Assembly (NCBI GenBank): GCA_027924645.1
Contig: BSBN01000860.1
Coordinates: 3,720,001 to 3,784,000 of the forward strand
DNA: 64,000 nt
Direction: 5' to 3'
Origin: Cunninghamia lanceolata
Lineage: Eukaryota > Streptophyta > Pinopsida > Cupressales > Cupressaceae
Shown here: piece after piece, positions 61,401 to 64,000 of the stretch
Layout of the letters: the number at the start of each line of letters is the position of its first letter
Numbering within the stretch: the stretch's first letter is position 1
Notes under the pieces: model-generated
Told to the model about the DNA's origin: nothing
Seen by the model: the letters and a program-made list of their open reading frames with translations, nothing else
Databases searched by the model: none
Translations under genes and position numbers: made by a program

Positions 61401-61839
61401 TCATGCATCTCTAACACTAGTTAACTCCAACATTATATCCATGCAAGGTGTCTCAACATTATCCACTCATGTACATAAGAAAACACAACTCCAAATCTAA
61501 AAATATGTCCCATGAAAAAGGGACGCCTAAGTCTAACTCCCACTCACTAGGAGTTATCAAACTCTATTTTTAGACTTAGGAGAAGTCAACAAGGTCTTCA
61601 TGGATCCCATCTCAAACTGGGCTCCCAAGTTTGATTTTATCCAACAAAGAATTAATTGCAAAAGTCAAAGTGAAATAATTAATAAATAATTAATCTCTCA
61701 AAGTCCTAATGTGTTGGGGAACACATTCCAATAACTTTGGAGACACATGAATTGGTTAGGATTGCAAGTTAATGGCAACTTATCCCAACAGATGATTGAT
61801 AAAATTAGGATGATAAGAGGATAATTAATCATCGGTTAG
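61401..61839. other. No gene seen
   Basis: AT-rich sequence; from about 61790 it begins to carry GGATAATT-like words that lead into the 277-bp tandem duplication. Confidence 0.5.
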
Positions 61840-62393
61840 GATAATTTAGGATGATTCAGGGATAATTAGGATGGTTTAGGGTAATCAAGGGATAAATGGT
61901 TGATTCAAGGACAATTAGAATGGTTTGAGGATAAAGAGGTCAATTTAGGGGATCAAAACTTGTCTTGGGATAAAGTGGTCAATTTTAGGTGTCCACCAAT
62001 TTCTACCAGTTCCCATTTCTGTGTCTCCAAGTAAATGTGACAGTTCTTCACCACATACTTCATGGTAGATTCAAAACAAGAAGAAGGGAGGAAGCTAAGA
62101 GCAGGTAGAAAACAACGATAATTTAGGATGATTCAGGGATAATTAGGATGGTTTAGGGTAATCAGGGGATAAATGGTTGATTCAAGGACAATTAGAATGG
62201 TTTAAGGATAAAGAGGTTGATTTAGGGGATCAATACTTGTCTTGGGATAAAGTGGTTAATTTTAGGTGTCTACACCAATTTCTAGCAGTTCCCATTTCTG
62301 TGTCTCAAGGTAAATGTTACAGTTCTTCACCACATACTTCATGGTGGATTCACAACAAGAAGATGGGAGGAAGCTAAGAGCAGGCATAAAACA
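61840..62393. repeat. Two tandem 277-bp units
   Basis: Unit 61840-62116 repeats at 62117-62393 with few changes. It starts GATAATTTAGGATGATTCAGG and ends near AGCAGGTAGAAAACAAC. Inside are GGATAATTAGGATGG-type words and a block ACAGTTCTTCACCACATACTTC. Confidence 0.93.
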
Positions 62394-63239
62394 ATGAGAA
62401 GAAGAGCGAGTGGCGAGAAAGAGGGTAGGCGAGTAGAAATAATTGGCAAAGAGAGGGCCATTAATGGTGGTATTAAACGAGGGATGAGAGGACAATCAAA
62501 GATTAATTGAGAGGGAGGGTGGCAGCTTAGAGTAAATATTGGGGATCAACTCGCAACATTAGGATTGATATGGAGTTAATGTTGGAGTACACCATGATGG
62601 AGAGATGATAGAAGAGTACGAGTGAGTAAGTGGTAATGATCGTTGGTGACATTGGACCATCTTCAAATGACTCTTTGACAATTGATGGTGATCTTGCCAC
62701 TTCATACATGTCAACTAAAGTTGTTCATGCCACCTTATCATCTATCAATGAGAAGGTGAAATCATGGGAATTTCTTTTCAATTGGGCCAACAAAATGAGA
62801 GACATTGGATTCGCCAATGTTCTTTTGTTTATGTGTAGTTTTGAAGGATGCAGAAGTGTGGGAAACTATTACATTACTCATAATTGATGAAAAATTCCAC
62901 AGCACCCTCGATGACATGGAATAATATCACCATTTGGTAGTACTATTCTTCCTGGTGAGAAAAAGTGGTAATTATCCTCCTCGCTCTAAACAAAAGCTAT
63001 GTGGAATATAGACACAGCTAAATTAGGTTTCTTGTAGCATTCTATGGATTTTTGTAGCATTTAGTGAAATATAATAATATAAATGTATCAATGGGATTGG
63101 TGTGAAGTGCAAAAGAAAGTAAAAGTCACTCATTCTTGATTTTTGGAATATTTTTGTATCTCTCTTAAAAGTTTTATGAATTTTTTTTCAAAGAAGATAG
63201 TAATTGGGATATGTGTAAGAAACCATTAAAGATGTTAAA
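62394..63239. other. No supported gene
   Basis: Contains an open stretch 62630-62887 (VMIVGDIGPSSNDSLTIDGD and onward, 85 codons) without recognisable motif. It may be the edge of the LINE's target or a chance frame. Confidence 0.4.
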
Positions 63240-64000
63240 TATTATATTCTTAATAAAATTGATCTTTTATACCAAATATTATACCTTGAAAAATTGGAGA
63301 GGGCTCTCTTTTCTATGCATCACAACAAAAGTGTAGGCTTTTATGGACTATCTATTGAATTTTATCAAATCATATGGCCACATATTAGAGATGATTTTTA
63401 ATTCCTTTATCTAGAAGCCTTGAAAAAGGGCTCTCAAGGGTTCAATTAAATTTCTTCCTAAAGGGAAGAATAAAGGGAAGAATAAAGATACTATTTTTAG
63501 CTAGCATCCTATTACATTATTGAACACTTTCTAAAAAATTATAGCTAAAGCATTGGCCATTCATATTAAGCCAATTGTTTAGGGAATTGTAAGACCAGAA
63601 CAATCCGGATTCATTGGAGGAAAGTACATCCTTGACAATATAATCTTATCTTGGGAAACATGTGAATGGGCTTAATAGTTAGGTCAAAATGCTTCACTAC
63701 TAAAGCTTGATTTTGATAAACCTTTCGATAGACTATGTTGGAGCTTTATCATTAAAATGATGCAGTAGTTGGGTTTTTGACATTAAATTCATTCCCATGT
63801 TCAAATGCTCTTCTACGATGTTAATGCTCTTGTTGTGGTTAATAAAACTTTATCTAACTCATTCCCTTTACAACGTTCCATCAAAGAAGGATGTTGTTTA
63901 TCACCCTTCCTTTATATAATCACTATTGATGCATTGGGATACTTGTTACAAAAAGCCAAGAAAATTCATCTTATGTAGGGTATTTCCATTCCTCAAGGTT
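63240..64000 (+). pseudogene. LINE (non-LTR) reverse transcriptase, partial
   Basis: The plus strand reads, with stops, ERALFSMHHNKSVGFYGLS, KIIAKALAIHIKPIV, RPEQSGFIGGKYILDNIILS, LLKLDFDKPFDRLCWSFI, FPLQRSIKEGCCLSPFLYII and IDALGYLL. These are RT blocks of plant L1-type LINEs (KALA.RIKP, EQ.GFI.GR.I.DNI, KLDFDKAYDR, S.RQGCPLSP). The window ends before the catalytic YADD box. In-frame TAGs stand at expected Gln or Trp sites. The 5' part, including an endonuclease, is not seen upstream, which suggests 5' truncation or decay; the 3' end lies beyond the window. Confidence 0.9.

Noticed and set aside
61073..61417. 114-codon minus-strand Cys/Met/Leu/His-rich frame
   Set aside because: By-product of the ACATGCAA repeat; no start context or homology.

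Overview
This window reads as repeat-dominated intergenic DNA of a seed plant, probably a gymnosperm such as a conifer. The reasons are: AT-rich sequence with no intact host gene recognised; four large plant-type LTR retrotransposon units, some nested or tandem; three tRNA-iMet primer sites and one Athila/Tat-type primer site; about 4 kb of degenerate CCCTAAA (Arabidopsis-type telomere) repeat; and a LINE fragment. The species is inference. No rRNA gene, tRNA gene or CRISPR array was seen.

Layout. 1-1180: two copies of a ~0.45 kb direct repeat, the second carrying an 18-bp perfect palindrome. 1473-4026 (+): remnant of an unrecognised split gene whose last five inferred exons are open and in phase 0. 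5672-7480: five ~359-bp tandem units. 8357-11436 (-): degraded DDE-like transposase gene of a type I associate mainly with animal 'uncharacterised' proteins. 12923-19395 (+): element A, a Ty3/gypsy chromovirus with a 5-bp target duplication, gag-pol in one frame and a chromodomain. 19756-24181: CT-rich tract, then telomere-like higher-order array, then (ACAT)n microsatellite. 24223-38821 (-): element B, Tekay/Del-like gypsy with ~3.5-3.7 kb LTRs, arranged LTR-internal-LTR-partial internal. 39630-~60493 (+): element C, Athila-like gypsy with an extra 3' reading frame. Two insertions sit inside C: a 974-bp hairpin-bearing DNA element with a 9-bp target duplication (42322-43295), and element D (47166-54922, -), an LTR element that encodes only a copia-type Gag. 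61.0-62.4 kb: ATGCAA-rich repeat and a 277-bp tandem duplication. 63240-64000 (+): LINE reverse transcriptase running off the window.

How the parts relate. None of the pol genes looks functional. Three of four RT active sites are mutated (YLDY, FLDN, YMGD; one FLDD is intact), element A's integrase has Lys for its catalytic Glu, and stops are common. Most stops stand where the families have Gln, consistent with C-to-T decay of methylated cytosines. Both insertions in C are proved by frame arithmetic: removing each insert plus one copy of its target duplication restores the same frame on both sides. D needs pol enzymes supplied in trans. Order of events in C: C inserted first, then D and the hairpin element, in unknown order.
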